DNA of 56,770 nt from Streptomyces sp. ISL-12 (lineage in GTDB: Bacteria > Actinomycetota > Actinomycetes > Streptomycetales > Streptomycetaceae), in the NCBI RefSeq assembly GCF_018614415.1, contig NZ_JAGGOO010000122.1, positions 1-56,770 on the forward strand, read 5' to 3'. Every line of letters starts with the position of its first letter. Positions within the stretch are counted from its first letter, which is position 1. The notes below the pieces were generated by a model that saw only the letters and a list, made by a program, of their open reading frames with translations, was not told where the DNA came from and made no database searches. This document shows, one piece after another, positions 47,507-56,649 of this stretch. The position numbers and the translations under genes are program-made.

Positions 47507-49297
47507 CTACTGCCGAGCGAGCGCGCGGGTGGCGTCGGTGCGCAGGGTGTGGCGGCGTACGGGACTCAGTTCACCGAGCACGGCCAGCCGGAGCACCCCG
47601 GCCGGGAAGCGGTAGCCCTGACCGGAGTACGGCGACGCCACCTCGGTCCAGGACAGCAGCCGCACCGCGACGGCCTGGTCCGCCAGCACCAGCACCTCGC
47701 CGACCGGCATCCGGCCGAGCCGGGCCACGCGCCGCATGTCGGGCCGGTCACCGAGCACGGCCGCCCGGTCGACGACCTGCCGCGCGGCGGGCGACAGTGC
47801 GGCGAGCCTGGCCCTGACCATGCTCCGGACGGCCGGCGGCACGGGCACCCGCCCGCCGGAGACGGAATGCGCGGAATGACGGATCAACTGGTCGAGCAGG
47901 AAGGGGTTGCCGCCGCTCAGTTCACGCAGCCGGCAAGCCGCCTCCGCTGACGCTGACGCTGACGCTGACGCGACGAGCCGTACCGCGGACTCCGTCAGCG
48001 GAGCGAGCGGTATCAGGTCGGCGCCGCGGCCCGCCAGCTCGGCCAGGAAGCGTTCCGTGGCCGGGCCCGCGTCGTCCGCCACGGTGCACAGCACCGCGTA
48101 CGGCGACTCGCGCAGTGTCCGCGCGCAGGTGAGCAGCAGCCCCCGTACGTCGTCCGAGGCCAGGTGGACGTCCTCGACGACGTACAGGGTGGGTCTCGGG
48201 GCGGCGCCGCCCGCGTTCTCGGTCAGCCGCTCCAGCTGCCCTCGCAGCCGCCGCAGTTGGCGGTCCGGGACCCGGGCCCCCGGGTAGCTTTCCTCGGCGC
48301 ACCGCGTCCACAGGACCTCCCAGCCGGTCTCGGCGGCCCCCCGGGCCACCTCCTCGGCGATCCGGGTCTTGCCCGCCCCCGGCTCCCCGGACACCACGGC
48401 CCACCCCGCGCGACCGGCGGCGGCGCTCCGCAGTACCTCGGACAGCCGTCCGAGTTCCGCCGCCCGGCCCGGCAGGTCCGGGTCCGCGTCCCGCGCGGTG
48501 GCCGGAGCGCGCCGGCCCGGTGGCCGCAGGGCCGCCGTGTCATGACGGAGGACCGCGAGCTGCGTCTCGCGCAGCGTGGGGCCGGGGTCGAGGCCGAGGT
48601 CCCGGGCCAGGAGGGCGCGTACCTCCTCGTAGCGTCGCAGTGCCTCCGCGGGCCGGCCCGCGCAGTACAGCGCGCGCATGAGCACGGCCCAGGACGCCTC
48701 GCGCAGGGGGTCGCGCGCGATGAGCCGTTCCGCGCTGGTGACGGCCTGGAGCGTCTCTCCCTCCCGCAGCAGCAGGGTGGTACGGAGTTCCTCGGCCGAC
48801 AGCCGGAGGCCTTCGAGCCTGCTGGTCTCGGCCTGCGCGAACCGGTGGTCGCGGGCGTCGAGGAGCGGAGTGCCGCGCCACATGCCCAGCGCGCGCTCGG
48901 CCTCCTGGCGGGCCTCGCCGACCCGGCCGTCGGCCGCCAGCGCGTGCGCCTGCCGCACGGACCGTTCGAACCGCGCCGAGTCCAGCAGGTCGGGCGGGAC
49001 GCACAGGGCGTACCCGGTGGGGACGCTGCGCAGGAGTGCGGGCCGCTCCTCGCGCCCGCGGCCGGGTTCCAGCACCGCGCGCAGTCTGCTGATGTGCGCG
49101 TGGACCGAGGAGACGGCGCTGGGGGGAGGCCGGCCGTTCCAGAGGTCGTCGCAGAGCCGTTCCACACCGACGGTGTGGCCGTTATCCAGCAGCAGACGCA
49201 GGAGCAGGGCGCGTCGCTTGGGCGGCCCCAGAGCCAGTACCTCGGCGTCCCGCCGCGCTTCCAGCGCGCCCAGCAAACGAAACTCCACGGTGGTCAC
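47507..49297 (-). CDS. SARP/AfsR-like regulator with ATPase domain
   Basis: A protein of 596 residues. The OmpR-type winged HTH (about 1-90: FRLLGALEARRDAEVLALGP, RRALLLRLLLDNGHTV, VHAHISRLRAVLEPG) is followed by a bacterial transcriptional activation domain (about 95-240: RFERSVRQAHALAADGRVGE, EALRRYEEVRALLARDLG) and an AAA/NACHT-like ATPase (Walker A GEPGAGKTRIAEE, Walker B LYVVEDVH). It lacks the TPR region of full AfsR. A hexanucleotide repeat encodes SASASASA (about 47943-47972). The GTG at 49297 has GAGAGAGG upstream. SARPs usually activate nearby biosynthetic genes; no clear cluster is in view. Confidence 0.92.
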   Translation of the reverse strand: MTTVEFRLLGALEARRDAEVLALGPPKRRALLLRLLLDNGHTVGVERLCDDLWNGRPPPSAVSSVHAHISRLRAVLEPGRGREERPALLRSVPTGYALCVPPDLLDSARFERSVRQAHALAADGRVGEARQEAERALGMWRGTPLLDARDHRFAQAETSRLEGLRLSAEELRTTLLLREGETLQAVTSAERLIARDPLREASWAVLMRALYCAGRPAEALRRYEEVRALLARDLGLDPGPTLRETQLAVLRHDTAALRPPGRRAPATARDADPDLPGRAAELGRLSEVLRSAAAGRAGWAVVSGEPGAGKTRIAEEVARGAAETGWEVLWTRCAEESYPGARVPDRQLRRLRGQLERLTENAGGAAPRPTLYVVEDVHLASDDVRGLLLTCARTLRESPYAVLCTVADDAGPATERFLAELAGRGADLIPLAPLTESAVRLVASASASASAEAACRLRELSGGNPFLLDQLIRHSAHSVSGGRVPVPPAVRSMVRARLAALSPAARQVVDRAAVLGDRPDMRRVARLGRMPVGEVLVLADQAVAVRLLSWTEVASPYSGQGYRFPAGVLRLAVLGELSPVRRHTLRTDATRALARQ

Positions 49298-49557
49298 GGT
49301 GGCACCTCTCTCGCTCGGTGCCACCCTCACCCGGTCGAGTACTCACCCGACAGCCCGAACGCTGCTCACCTCCGCTCACCCGTCGGCCGCCCGTACCGGT
49401 TCCACGGGCGGCCGGCGCCGCCGGTTCACCTGACCGGCGGGAGGGTCCCCCGGACGGTTCGGCCCGGCAAGACGACGACAAGGATCGGCCAAGCGGTCTC
49501 CCCCACGCTGACGACGCCGGCGCCACCGGGCGAGGGCCGAAGTCAGCAGGAGGAAAC

Positions 49558-50181
49558 ATGGGGGCCGTCGGCGCCATGAGGCAAGCCACGAGGGCCTCGC
49601 AGGGCACTTCCGCCCCACGGACGTGCGAACGGCCGGGTGACCGGCACGGAACCCGTCCCGACGCCGGCGACCCGGACTGCGAGCGCTTCGTCCGCCTGGT
49701 CTACGACGAACACGGCAGCGAGCTGCTGCGCTACGCCGCGCGCCTGCTGGGCGGGGACTGGGTCAGGGCCGAGGACATCCTCCAGGAGGCCGCCGTCCGC
49801 GCTTGGCGGCACGTCGGCCTGCTGCGGCAGCAGGCGGCGACCGGGTTGCGGCCGTGGCTCTTCACCGTCGTGCGGAACCTGTCGATCGACGACCACCGGG
49901 CCCGGCTGATCCGGCCCGTCAGCGCCGGCCCGGTCGACGACGTCGTCCTCCCCGTCGAGGACGACGTCGAACAGATCCTGCTGCGGCACGTCGTCCACGA
50001 CGCCCTGGACGACCTCACGCCCCTGCAGCGGCAGATCCTGCACCACACGTACTTCCTGGGCCACAGCGTCGCCGAGACCGCCGAGGCGCTCGGCGTGGCC
50101 CGGGGGACCGTCAAGTCCCGCACGTACTACGCGGTGCGCGCGCTGGAACTGGCGCTGCGGCGCCGCGGCGTCCACTCCTGA
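49558..50181 (+). CDS. ECF-type sigma factor
   Basis: A protein of 207 residues. Region 2 includes FVRLVYDEHGSELLRYAARL, RAEDILQEAAVRAWRHVGLL and RPWLFTVVRNLSIDDHRARL. Region 4 includes LTPLQRQILHHTYFLGHSVA and ALGVARGTVKSRTYYAVRAL, the pattern of SigL/SigK-like factors. ATG 49558 follows AGGAGG perfectly. Such factors usually sit next to an anti-sigma gene with a zinc-binding domain; none is here. The downstream DNA is a deletion scar that may have removed it. Confidence 0.93.
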   Translation: MGAVGAMRQATRASQGTSAPRTCERPGDRHGTRPDAGDPDCERFVRLVYDEHGSELLRYAARLLGGDWVRAEDILQEAAVRAWRHVGLLRQQAATGLRPWLFTVVRNLSIDDHRARLIRPVSAGPVDDVVLPVEDDVEQILLRHVVHDALDDLTPLQRQILHHTYFLGHSVAETAEALGVARGTVKSRTYYAVRALELALRRRGVHS

Positions 50182-50256
50182 GCGCGCAGCATCGGCTCGG
50201 CCAGCTGCGTCTGTCCGAACGGGTACCCCGAGAAGCGGATCCGGGCCACCGACTGA

Positions 50257-50272
50257 CGCCCCTCCCGGGGCG
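50257..50272. terminator. Small hairpin after the sigma factor gene
   Basis: CGCCCC at 50257-50262 pairs with GGGGCG at 50267-50272 around TCCC, enlarged by flanking TGA/TCA. It stands between the sigma stop region and the carotenoid-oxygenase remnant stop and may serve both. Confidence 0.45.
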
Positions 50273-50273
50273 G

Positions 50274-50510
50274 TCAGAGGGCGGAGTCGGGGATCCACGA
50301 GCCGTGGATCACGGCGGGCACGCGCCGCGGCAGGTGGATCGTGGCGACCGGGGACACGGTGAGGTCGGAGGCGTCGAGGACGAGCATCCTGGACGCGTCG
50401 GCGTTCAGGTCGCTCACGACGGTCAGCAGGTATCCCTCGTCCTCACCGGTGGTGCCGTCCGCCTGGACGAAGACGGCCTCACTGGGCAGCCGGCCGGTGC
50501 CGAAGGCGGT
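50274..50510 (-). pseudogene. Carotenoid oxygenase, 3' fragment
   Basis: The minus frame reads FGTGRLPSEAVFVQ, GYLLTVVSDLNADASRMLVL, ASDLTVSPVATIHLPRRVP and IHGSWIPD, the C-terminal end of carotenoid/lignostilbene oxygenases, including the last iron-ligand His. About 80 codons are left of a usual 450-500. The reading stops at about 50510, where an MFS fragment begins on the other strand. Confidence 0.8.
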
Positions 50511-51524
50511 CTGGCGATCCTGCTGGCCCACTGGCCCCCGGGGCCCGGGCGTGGCAAGGCCCTGGGCTGGTGGGGAGCGGCCTCGGCGGCCGGGGGCGCC
50601 GCGGGGGTCCTGCTCGGCGGAGTGCTCACCAGTGCCCTGGGCTGGTGGGCCGTCTTCGCCCTCAGCGCCCTCCTCGCCCTGCCGGGCATCGCGGCCACTC
50701 CGCTGCTTCTGGGCCGGGGTGAGCGTGAGCGCGCCGCCCGCCTCGATCTGCCCGGCGCGCTCGTCGTGACGGCCGGTCTCACCCTGCTCGTCCTCGGCCT
50801 GGGCGCCCAGGGCCGGTTGCCGCTGCCGGGCTTCGTCGTCCTGGCAGCCGGAGTGCTCCTGCTGCTGACGCTCATGCCGGTCGAGCGACGCGCGCGGGAC
50901 CCGCTGCTGCCGCCGGTGCTGCTGCGCAACCGTTCGGCCGTGGCGGGCAATCTGCTGATGCTGCCGCTCGGAGCGGTGTGGGTCGCCACGTTCTTCTTCC
51001 TTCCGCTCTACCAGCAGCGAGTCCTCGGTTACTCCCCCCTCGAAGCCGGCCTCACCCAAGTGCCGCTCGCGGCGGCCCTGATGACGGCGTCCTGGGGCGC
51101 GGGGCGGCTGCGGGGCACGCTCCTGCCGGGCTTCGTCGTGCTCGCGGCCGGCCTTCTGTGGCTGGCCCGGCTGCCGGTCGACGGAACGTTCCTCTCCGAC
51201 CTGTTCGGCCCGTCCGTCCTCATCGGCACCGGCCTGGGCCTGGCCTTCGTACCCCTGACGGGGATGGGCGTCGCGGGCTTGGGGCCCCGGCACTCCGGCA
51301 TCGCGGGCGGGCTGATCAACACCTCCCGGCAGGTCGGCGGCGCTCTGGGGCTCGCGGTCCTCACGTCCCTCGCGGGCCCCGCCGCCGACCGCACGACACC
51401 CGGGCCCGCCGCCTTGGCCCACGGCTACCGCCGCGCTCTCGTCGCGGCGGCCCTCGTCGCACTGCTCGCCGCCGCCGGAGCCGGCATCCGGCGCAAGCCC
51501 GCGCGTCCGGTCACGTCGTCGTGA
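50511..51524 (+). pseudogene. MFS (DHA2-type) transporter, 5'-truncated
   Basis: The + frame starts abruptly with LAILLAHWPPGPGRGKALGW, which corresponds to transmembrane segments 4-5 of 14-helix drug transporters, then GVLLGGVLTSALGWWAVFAL, and runs to a normal end. The first 100 or so residues (segments 1-3) are missing and no start codon with a ribosome-binding site precedes it. The remaining helices are intact. The junction to the carotenoid oxygenase is at about 50510. The 3' end overlaps the Gfo/Idh gene stop by 14 bases. Confidence 0.8.
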
Positions 51525-52632
51525 CGGCCGATTCGATACTGCGGTGCCGGGCGGCGCCGTGTGCGAAGTCGGGTACCGCCGACGTGCCCTCGCGCAGGTC
51601 GTCCAGGAACCGGCGGTAGGCATGCGCGACCGCGTAGGCGGCCGCGTCGGCTCGCGGGTCCAGTTCCGGGACGCGGACGTACGATGCCGGGACCGTCAGG
51701 GGAGTGAGGCCGGTGGACGTGTCCCGGCCGCCTTCGAGGGTGAGCGGGCTGAGCTGGGGATGGCCGATCGGGGCGGTGAGGACGAGGTCGCCCTCGGTGC
51801 CGTTGATCTCCCAGCGGAAGTTGGTTCCCCGGGACATGCCGCCGCGGTAGTGGAAGGTGGCCACCGCGCCGCCCGGCAGCCGTCCCGAGGCCACCACCTG
51901 GTCCGCGGCGGTCATGGGTACCGGCCGTCCGCTCCCGGTGTCCACGGCCGACGTACGCCGCGACACCGGCCGGATCCGCAGTTCCTCGGGCTCGCCCAGA
52001 ACGGAGGCGAGTCCGTCGAGGGTGTGGCCGAAGGGAACGGTCAGCAGTGTCGTGCCGTTGGCGGCGTCGAGCACGTAGTGGTCGCCGGGGTTCACGGTGG
52101 CGCCCCAGGTGCCGCCGGAGCCGACGACCGTCGTGGACAGCACCTCCCCCACGTAGCCGTCGGCCACGAGGTCCCGTGCGTGGGCGAGGACCGGGTGCGA
52201 CCGCGCCTGGAGTCCGACGACGGTCGGCACAGCGAGGTCGCGTGCCTGTCGCGCCATGTCCTCGGCCTGGGCGAGCCCGTTGCCGAGCGGCCACTCGCAC
52301 AGCACGCTCTTGCCGGCGCTCAGCGCGGTGCGCACCAGTTCCCGGTGGTGCGGCACCTTCACCGCCACGACCACCAGGTCCACCTCGTCGCAGGCGACCA
52401 GTTCGGCCGCCGTCCCGAAGGTGCGGGACACACCGTGCCGGTGCCCGGAGCGCTCCGCCGACGGTTTCGAACTCGTGCTCAGGGCCCTCAACTCGTACCC
52501 CGGGACGGCGCGCAGGGCCGGCAGGTGGGAGCGCTCGGCCCAACTCCCGTGCGCTCCTAGCCCGATGATCCCCACCCCGATCGGCTTCTCGGACCGGGCC
52601 AGCTCGGCGAGCGGTGACGCGGATGTGTTCAT
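51511..52632 (-). CDS. Gfo/Idh/MocA oxidoreductase, Gal80-like
   Basis: A protein of 373 residues. N-terminal NAD-binding GVGIIGLGAHGSWAERSHLP; the usual EKP motif is CEWPLG, the variant seen in Gal80-like proteins. The C-terminal alpha/beta domain has LSTTVVGSGGTWGATVNPGD and GRLPGGAVATFHYRGGMS. It should act on a sugar or polyol, or serve as a binding regulator like Gal80; with Trp replacing the catalytic Lys (EKP to EWP), catalysis is doubtful. It lies three bases after the aldo-keto reductase gene, in the operon controlled by MarR. Confidence 0.9.
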   Translation of the reverse strand: MNTSASPLAELARSEKPIGVGIIGLGAHGSWAERSHLPALRAVPGYELRALSTSSKPSAERSGHRHGVSRTFGTAAELVACDEVDLVVVAVKVPHHRELVRTALSAGKSVLCEWPLGNGLAQAEDMARQARDLAVPTVVGLQARSHPVLAHARDLVADGYVGEVLSTTVVGSGGTWGATVNPGDHYVLDAANGTTLLTVPFGHTLDGLASVLGEPEELRIRPVSRRTSAVDTGSGRPVPMTAADQVVASGRLPGGAVATFHYRGGMSRGTNFRWEINGTEGDLVLTAPIGHPQLSPLTLEGGRDTSTGLTPLTVPASYVRVPELDPRADAAAYAVAHAYRRFLDDLREGTSAVPDFAHGAARHRSIESAVTTT

Positions 52633-52635
52633 GGC

Positions 52636-53676
52636 TCACAGTCCGTTCTCTGTGTGCGCGCGGACCGGGTTCGGGGCGCGCTCGCTGTCCAGCAAGGCCA
52701 TGAGGGGTGCGGCGTACCGGGTACCCGCCACCGCGTCGGCCGGGACGGCCGCGTCGATCGCGCGCAGCTCGTCGTCGGTCAGGGTGACGCCGGCCGCGGC
52801 CACGGCCTCCTCGACGCGGCGGGGCCGACGGGCGCCCAGGACGGCCACGACGGTGCCGCGCCGACGGCCCTGGGTGACGACCCAGGCGGTGGCGAGTTGG
52901 GCGACGCTGGTGCCGCGCGCGCCGGCGAGCGGCCGTAGCCGGTCGGCGAGGGCGAGGTTCGCGGCGAGGTGGTCGGGGTGGAAGCGGGGCAGCCAGTGGG
53001 CGCGCGGGTCACCTCCGGCGGGCTGCCGGTAGGTGCCGGTGAGCAGACCGTGCGCGAGGACCCCGTACGCGGTGACGCCGATCCCCAGGTCGCGGCAGGT
53101 GTCCAGGATGCCGTTGGTCTCAGGGGCGCGGCTGAACAGGGAGTACTCGATCTGTACGTCGCAGATCGGATGCACGGCGTGGGCGCGGCGGATGGTCTCC
53201 GGCCCGACCTCGGAGAGCCCGATGTGGCGCACGTATCCGGCCTGGACGAGCTCGGCGATGGCGCCGACCGTGTCCTCGATCGGGGTGCCGGGGTCGAGCC
53301 GGGAGGGGCGGTAGATGTCGACGTGGTCGGTGCCGAGGCGGCGCAGCGAGTAGGCGAGCGCGTTCTTCACATGGGCGGGACGGCCCTCGATGCCGACGAA
53401 GGCTCCGTCGGGGCCGCGCAGACCGCCGAACTTGACGCTCAACACCGCCTTTTCGCGATCTCCCTCGCGCAGGGCGCGGCGGATGAGGTCTTCGTTGTGG
53501 CCCATGCCGTAGAAGTCGGCGGTGTCGAGGAGGGTGACGCCGGCGTCGAGGGCCGTGCGGATGGTGGCGAGGGCGTCGGCCTCGTCGGCGGGGGCGTCGT
53601 GGTCGGACATGTTGGCGCAGCCCAGCGCGAGAGGGGTGACCTGTGGGCCGTCGGTTCCAAGGATTCGGGTCTGCAT
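52636..53676 (-). CDS. Aldo/keto reductase
   Basis: A TIM-barrel reductase of 346 residues. Catalytic residues: Asp and Tyr in LLDTADFYGMGH, Lys in VLSVKFGG. The usual His segment (YQxHR) is IYRPSRLDP, so the His is replaced, as in some actinobacterial members. NADPH-binding segments follow (GIGVTAYGVLAHGLLTG, VAVLGARRPRRVEEAVAA). First gene of the minus operon, divergent from a MarR gene. Its start is 53676. The substrate is unknown. Confidence 0.92.
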   Translation of the reverse strand: MQTRILGTDGPQVTPLALGCANMSDHDAPADEADALATIRTALDAGVTLLDTADFYGMGHNEDLIRRALREGDREKAVLSVKFGGLRGPDGAFVGIEGRPAHVKNALAYSLRRLGTDHVDIYRPSRLDPGTPIEDTVGAIAELVQAGYVRHIGLSEVGPETIRRAHAVHPICDVQIEYSLFSRAPETNGILDTCRDLGIGVTAYGVLAHGLLTGTYRQPAGGDPRAHWLPRFHPDHLAANLALADRLRPLAGARGTSVAQLATAWVVTQGRRRGTVVAVLGARRPRRVEEAVAAAGVTLTDDELRAIDAAVPADAVAGTRYAAPLMALLDSERAPNPVRAHTENGL

Positions 53677-53729
53677 GGATCCTTCCGCGGGGTGAGGTGG
53701 GTGAGGTGAGGGCGCAGCCGCCTGCTAGC

Positions 53730-53772
53730 GTTGACATCTCAACACTAGAAAGGGGCGTGTTGATATGTCAAC
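53730..53772. promoter_or_regulatory. MarR operator overlapping the marR start codon
   Basis: GTTGACATCTCAACAC (53730-53745) and GTGTTGATATGTCAAC (53757-53772) are inverted copies with 15 of 16 matches. Each is itself a TTGA-N4-TCAA palindrome. The second contains the ATG of the MarR gene (53765). It lies between the divergent aldo-keto reductase and MarR genes. Confidence 0.85.
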
Positions 53773-54229
53773 GCCACCAGCCGACGGAGTTTCCGAACCG
53801 GACGAACCCCTGGGCCGGACCGCACCGGATCCCGTCGACCTCTGGTCCTCCTTCAAGCGCGCCCACGAACTCGTCCGCGCCCGGGTGATCGCGGACACCG
53901 CCGAGGCGGCGGGCCTGTCCGAGCCGGACCTGACGATCCTCGTCAACCTCGGCAAGGCGGGGGGTTCCCTGCGCCAGAGCGAGCTCGCCGCGTCGCTCGG
54001 CTGGGACCGCACCCGCATCTCCCACCAGCTCACCCGCATGGGCAAGCGCGGCCTCGTCGCCCGTGAACGCGCCGGCGGCACCAGCGTCACCGTCACCCTC
54101 ACCGACACCGGACGCCAGACCATCACCGCCGTACAGCCCGGCCTGTACGCCGCGGTACGCCGCCACTTCACCGACAAGCTCTCCGCGCGGGAGATCGAAA
54201 CGCTGAGTTCTGTGCTGCGCCGGCTGTAG
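53765..54229 (+). CDS. MarR-family transcriptional regulator
   Basis: A protein of 154 residues. Winged HTH: EPDLTILVNLGKAGGSLRQS, ELAASLGWDRTRISHQLTRM, and the wing ARERAGGTSVTVTLTDTG. The start codon lies inside one arm of the operator; AAAGGGG at about 53748-53755 is the ribosome-binding site. It should repress itself and the divergent aldo-keto reductase/Gfo-Idh operon until a ligand releases it. Confidence 0.93.
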   Translation: MSTPPADGVSEPDEPLGRTAPDPVDLWSSFKRAHELVRARVIADTAEAAGLSEPDLTILVNLGKAGGSLRQSELAASLGWDRTRISHQLTRMGKRGLVARERAGGTSVTVTLTDTGRQTITAVQPGLYAAVRRHFTDKLSAREIETLSSVLRRL

Positions 54230-54779
54230 CCGCCGGTCACGTGGCCGTCGCGCGGGCCGGCGGGCGGTTGATCGGCCAGCGCCGCGACGGAGGAACCGAG
54301 CAAGCGCCTTTCTTTGGTTCGGTCCGGAGCGACCAGCAGAAACGCAGGTAAGCACATCGCATACCCGCTCGCACCCTCTCAGCGCTTGGCCACGGGGGCG
54401 GGCAGGGCAGAGTGCTCCAGGAGCCGGCCATGCGACCCGGCCGTACAGCGGACGAGACGGCCCTGGTGCGGATCGTCCGTGGAGCCGGGTGCTACGGGAC
54501 GGAGACGCACCACGTGGCACACCGGACCCGGCCCCGGCGCACAGCCGGACCGTGGCAGTACCCGGGAAGAGCGGCTCGGGCCTGCGCGGCGCGCCCTCGC
54601 CTCAGGGCCGGACCGGAGACGAGGCCGGCCAGGAAGTCCTCGACCTCTTCGATCCGGGGGAACGGGCAGGAGCCGTCCGGCGGACCGGGCGTCGGCAGCA
54701 GCGGCACGTGGCTCCCGGCAACCATGGTGGGCACGAGGTCGTCCTTCCTTCCCCGCTGCGCCGACCCCCGTCTGATCCC
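54230..54779. other. Intergenic region, no convincing gene
   Basis: About 550 bases between the MarR stop and the end of the alpha-galactosidase pseudogene. A minus frame at 54492-54734 has some protein-like sequence (VAGSHVPLLPTPGPPDGSCP, RIEEVEDFLAGLVSG) but ends in Arg-rich shadow sequence and shows no known domain. A less GC-rich stretch lies at about 54305-54365. It may hold another decayed gene. Confidence 0.4.
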
Positions 54780-56639
54780 TCAGGCATGCCGCAGACGCAT
54801 CAGCAGTACGCCCGGCACGTGCGGCAACGACACCCGCAGGCCGCCCCCGTCCCCGCCCCCCTCCCGGGCCACGGAGCCGGTGGTCCGCGTCGGATGCAGG
54901 ATCTCCGCGCTCACCACCGCTCCCGGGAGGTTCCGCGCCTCGACGCGCAGGTCGCCGTCCCCGCCGCGGCGCCACACCGAGAGGTAGGACGTACGGCCGC
55001 CGGGTACGCGCATGCCCAGCGCCGGCCACTCGTCCGTCCACCCCGGCAGGCCGAGCGGCCAGCAGGGCACGGCGTCGGCCAGCTCGTCGCGAACGGTCTT
55101 GTGGACGGCCACCGCGTCCCGTACGAGCGCCAGTTGGTCCGGCGTCATCCTGTCCAGGTGGCCGGACAGGTGCATCCGGCCGAGCAGGGCGCCGCCCAGG
55201 GTGAAGGCGTTGAGGACGCCGTCGTAGTCGGTCTGCGGGTAGGCCCGGACGGCGCCCTGCTCGGGCGGGACGGCGGTCGGCGCGGAGGCGGCGATGGGCG
55301 GGGAGCGCAGCGGGTCCTGCTGGTCACTGGTGGACTGCAGTTGGGTGACGGCGAGGGGGGGCGCCGTCCATGCGCATGCCGCCGGAGGCGCAGTTCTCGA
55401 CGACCAGGTGCGGATGCCGGTCGAGCACCCCGGAGAGCCAGTCGAGGTAGGCCCGCGCGTGTCCCAGCAGTCCGGCGCCGGGGGCGATGTCGTCCGGCCC
55501 GCGGGTGCCGGGGTCGACGACGATGTTGTAGTCCAGTTCGAGGTAGCCCACGCCCCAGTCGCCGACGATCCGGTCCACCGTCGTGTCGAGGTGGGCCCGG
55601 GCGGCGGGGTGCCGCAGGTCGAGCTGGTGGCGGCCCTGTTCGCTCAGGCGCACGCCGTCGCGCTGGAAGAACGCCTCCGCGGGCAGCGCGGAGGCGACGG
55701 GGCTGCGCACCCCGACGACCTCGGGCTCCAGCCACGGTCCGGGCACCATGCCGCGTTCCCTGATCCGGTCGAGGACCGCTCGGATACCGCCGCCGGGGAA
55801 GCGGCGTGCCGAGGGCAGCCACTCGCCGACGCTGTCCCACCAGCCGACGGTGTCGTCGTCGTACCACCCGGAGTCGACGCAGAAGTACTCCGCGCCGGCC
55901 TCGGCGGCCGCGTCGATCAGCGGGAGCAGCTTCCGCGTGGTCGGGTCGCCCATCAGGGTGTTCATGTAGTCGTTGCAGACGACGGGCAGCCGGGCGTGGT
56001 CCGGGTGCGGGCGGCGTACGGCACGGCGGTAGGAGATCAGCGCCCCGAAGGCGTCGTCCAGCCCGGCACCGAGGGCGAGCACCCCGGGCACGGTGGTGAA
56101 GTCGGCGCCGGGCTCCAGCCGGACGCGCCACTGGTGTTCTGCGTCCGTGGGCCCGTTCAGCGCCAGGTGGGTGCCGCGGTGGTACTCGCCGAGGTCCCAG
56201 CGCCAGCCGGCCGGCGACTCGACCCGCCACACCCACGCGTGACCGCCGTCGCGTGCGGTGAGGGCGCCCATCGGCAGGTGCCCGTCGGTGGGCCGGCTGC
56301 CGCGCCCGGTGACGGTGAGCGCCGCCCGGCTGTCGTGCTGGTGTGCGTCGACGCTGATGTCCACGACGGTGTCCCGCAGCGGCTCGGCGTACCAACGGCA
56401 CTCCGCCAGCAACCGTTGCGGGCGCGGTGGACGTCGAGCCGGTCCGGGGAGCGCAGGGCTCCGAGCAGGAGGCTGGTGACGGACTGGACGACGACGTCCT
56501 GGCCGCTCTCGTTGCACAGCCTGACCCGGGAACGCAGCACCGGCAGTCCGGTGGGCGAGGAGAGTTCGGCCCCGGCGGCCAGGCCGCTGAGCGGGTCGTG
56601 GAGTTCGACGGTCAGGCGGCGACCGGATCGAACTGGGAC
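54780..56639 (-). pseudogene. GH36 alpha-galactosidase, 5'-truncated with two frameshifts
   Basis: Three minus-strand pieces read through as one GH36 enzyme. Piece 1 (about 56639-56410): VPVRSGRRLTVELHDPLSGL. Piece 2: LLAECRWYAEPLRD, VDSGWYDDDTVGWW, GMVPGPWLEPEVV, YLELDYN (nucleophile Asp) and ENCASGGMRMDGA (acid/base Asp). Piece 3 (from about 55355): AFTLGGALLGRMHLSGHLDR to the stop. The first shift is a lost base at about 56418 (AACGG/TTG); the second is an extra G in a run of seven at 55357-55363. The N-terminal part, roughly 100 residues, is missing because the dispersed repeat begins at 56650. Confidence 0.88.
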
Positions 56640-56649
56640 GGGTCATCGG

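Noticed and set aside
54492..54734. 80-codon minus frame in the gap after MarR
   Set aside because: The start looks protein-like but the rest is Arg-rich shadow; no family or ribosome-binding site.
54780..56639. Programmed frameshifting in the alpha-galactosidase
   Set aside because: The gene also lacks its 5' end, and two shifts at unrelated sites fit decay or sequencing errors better.
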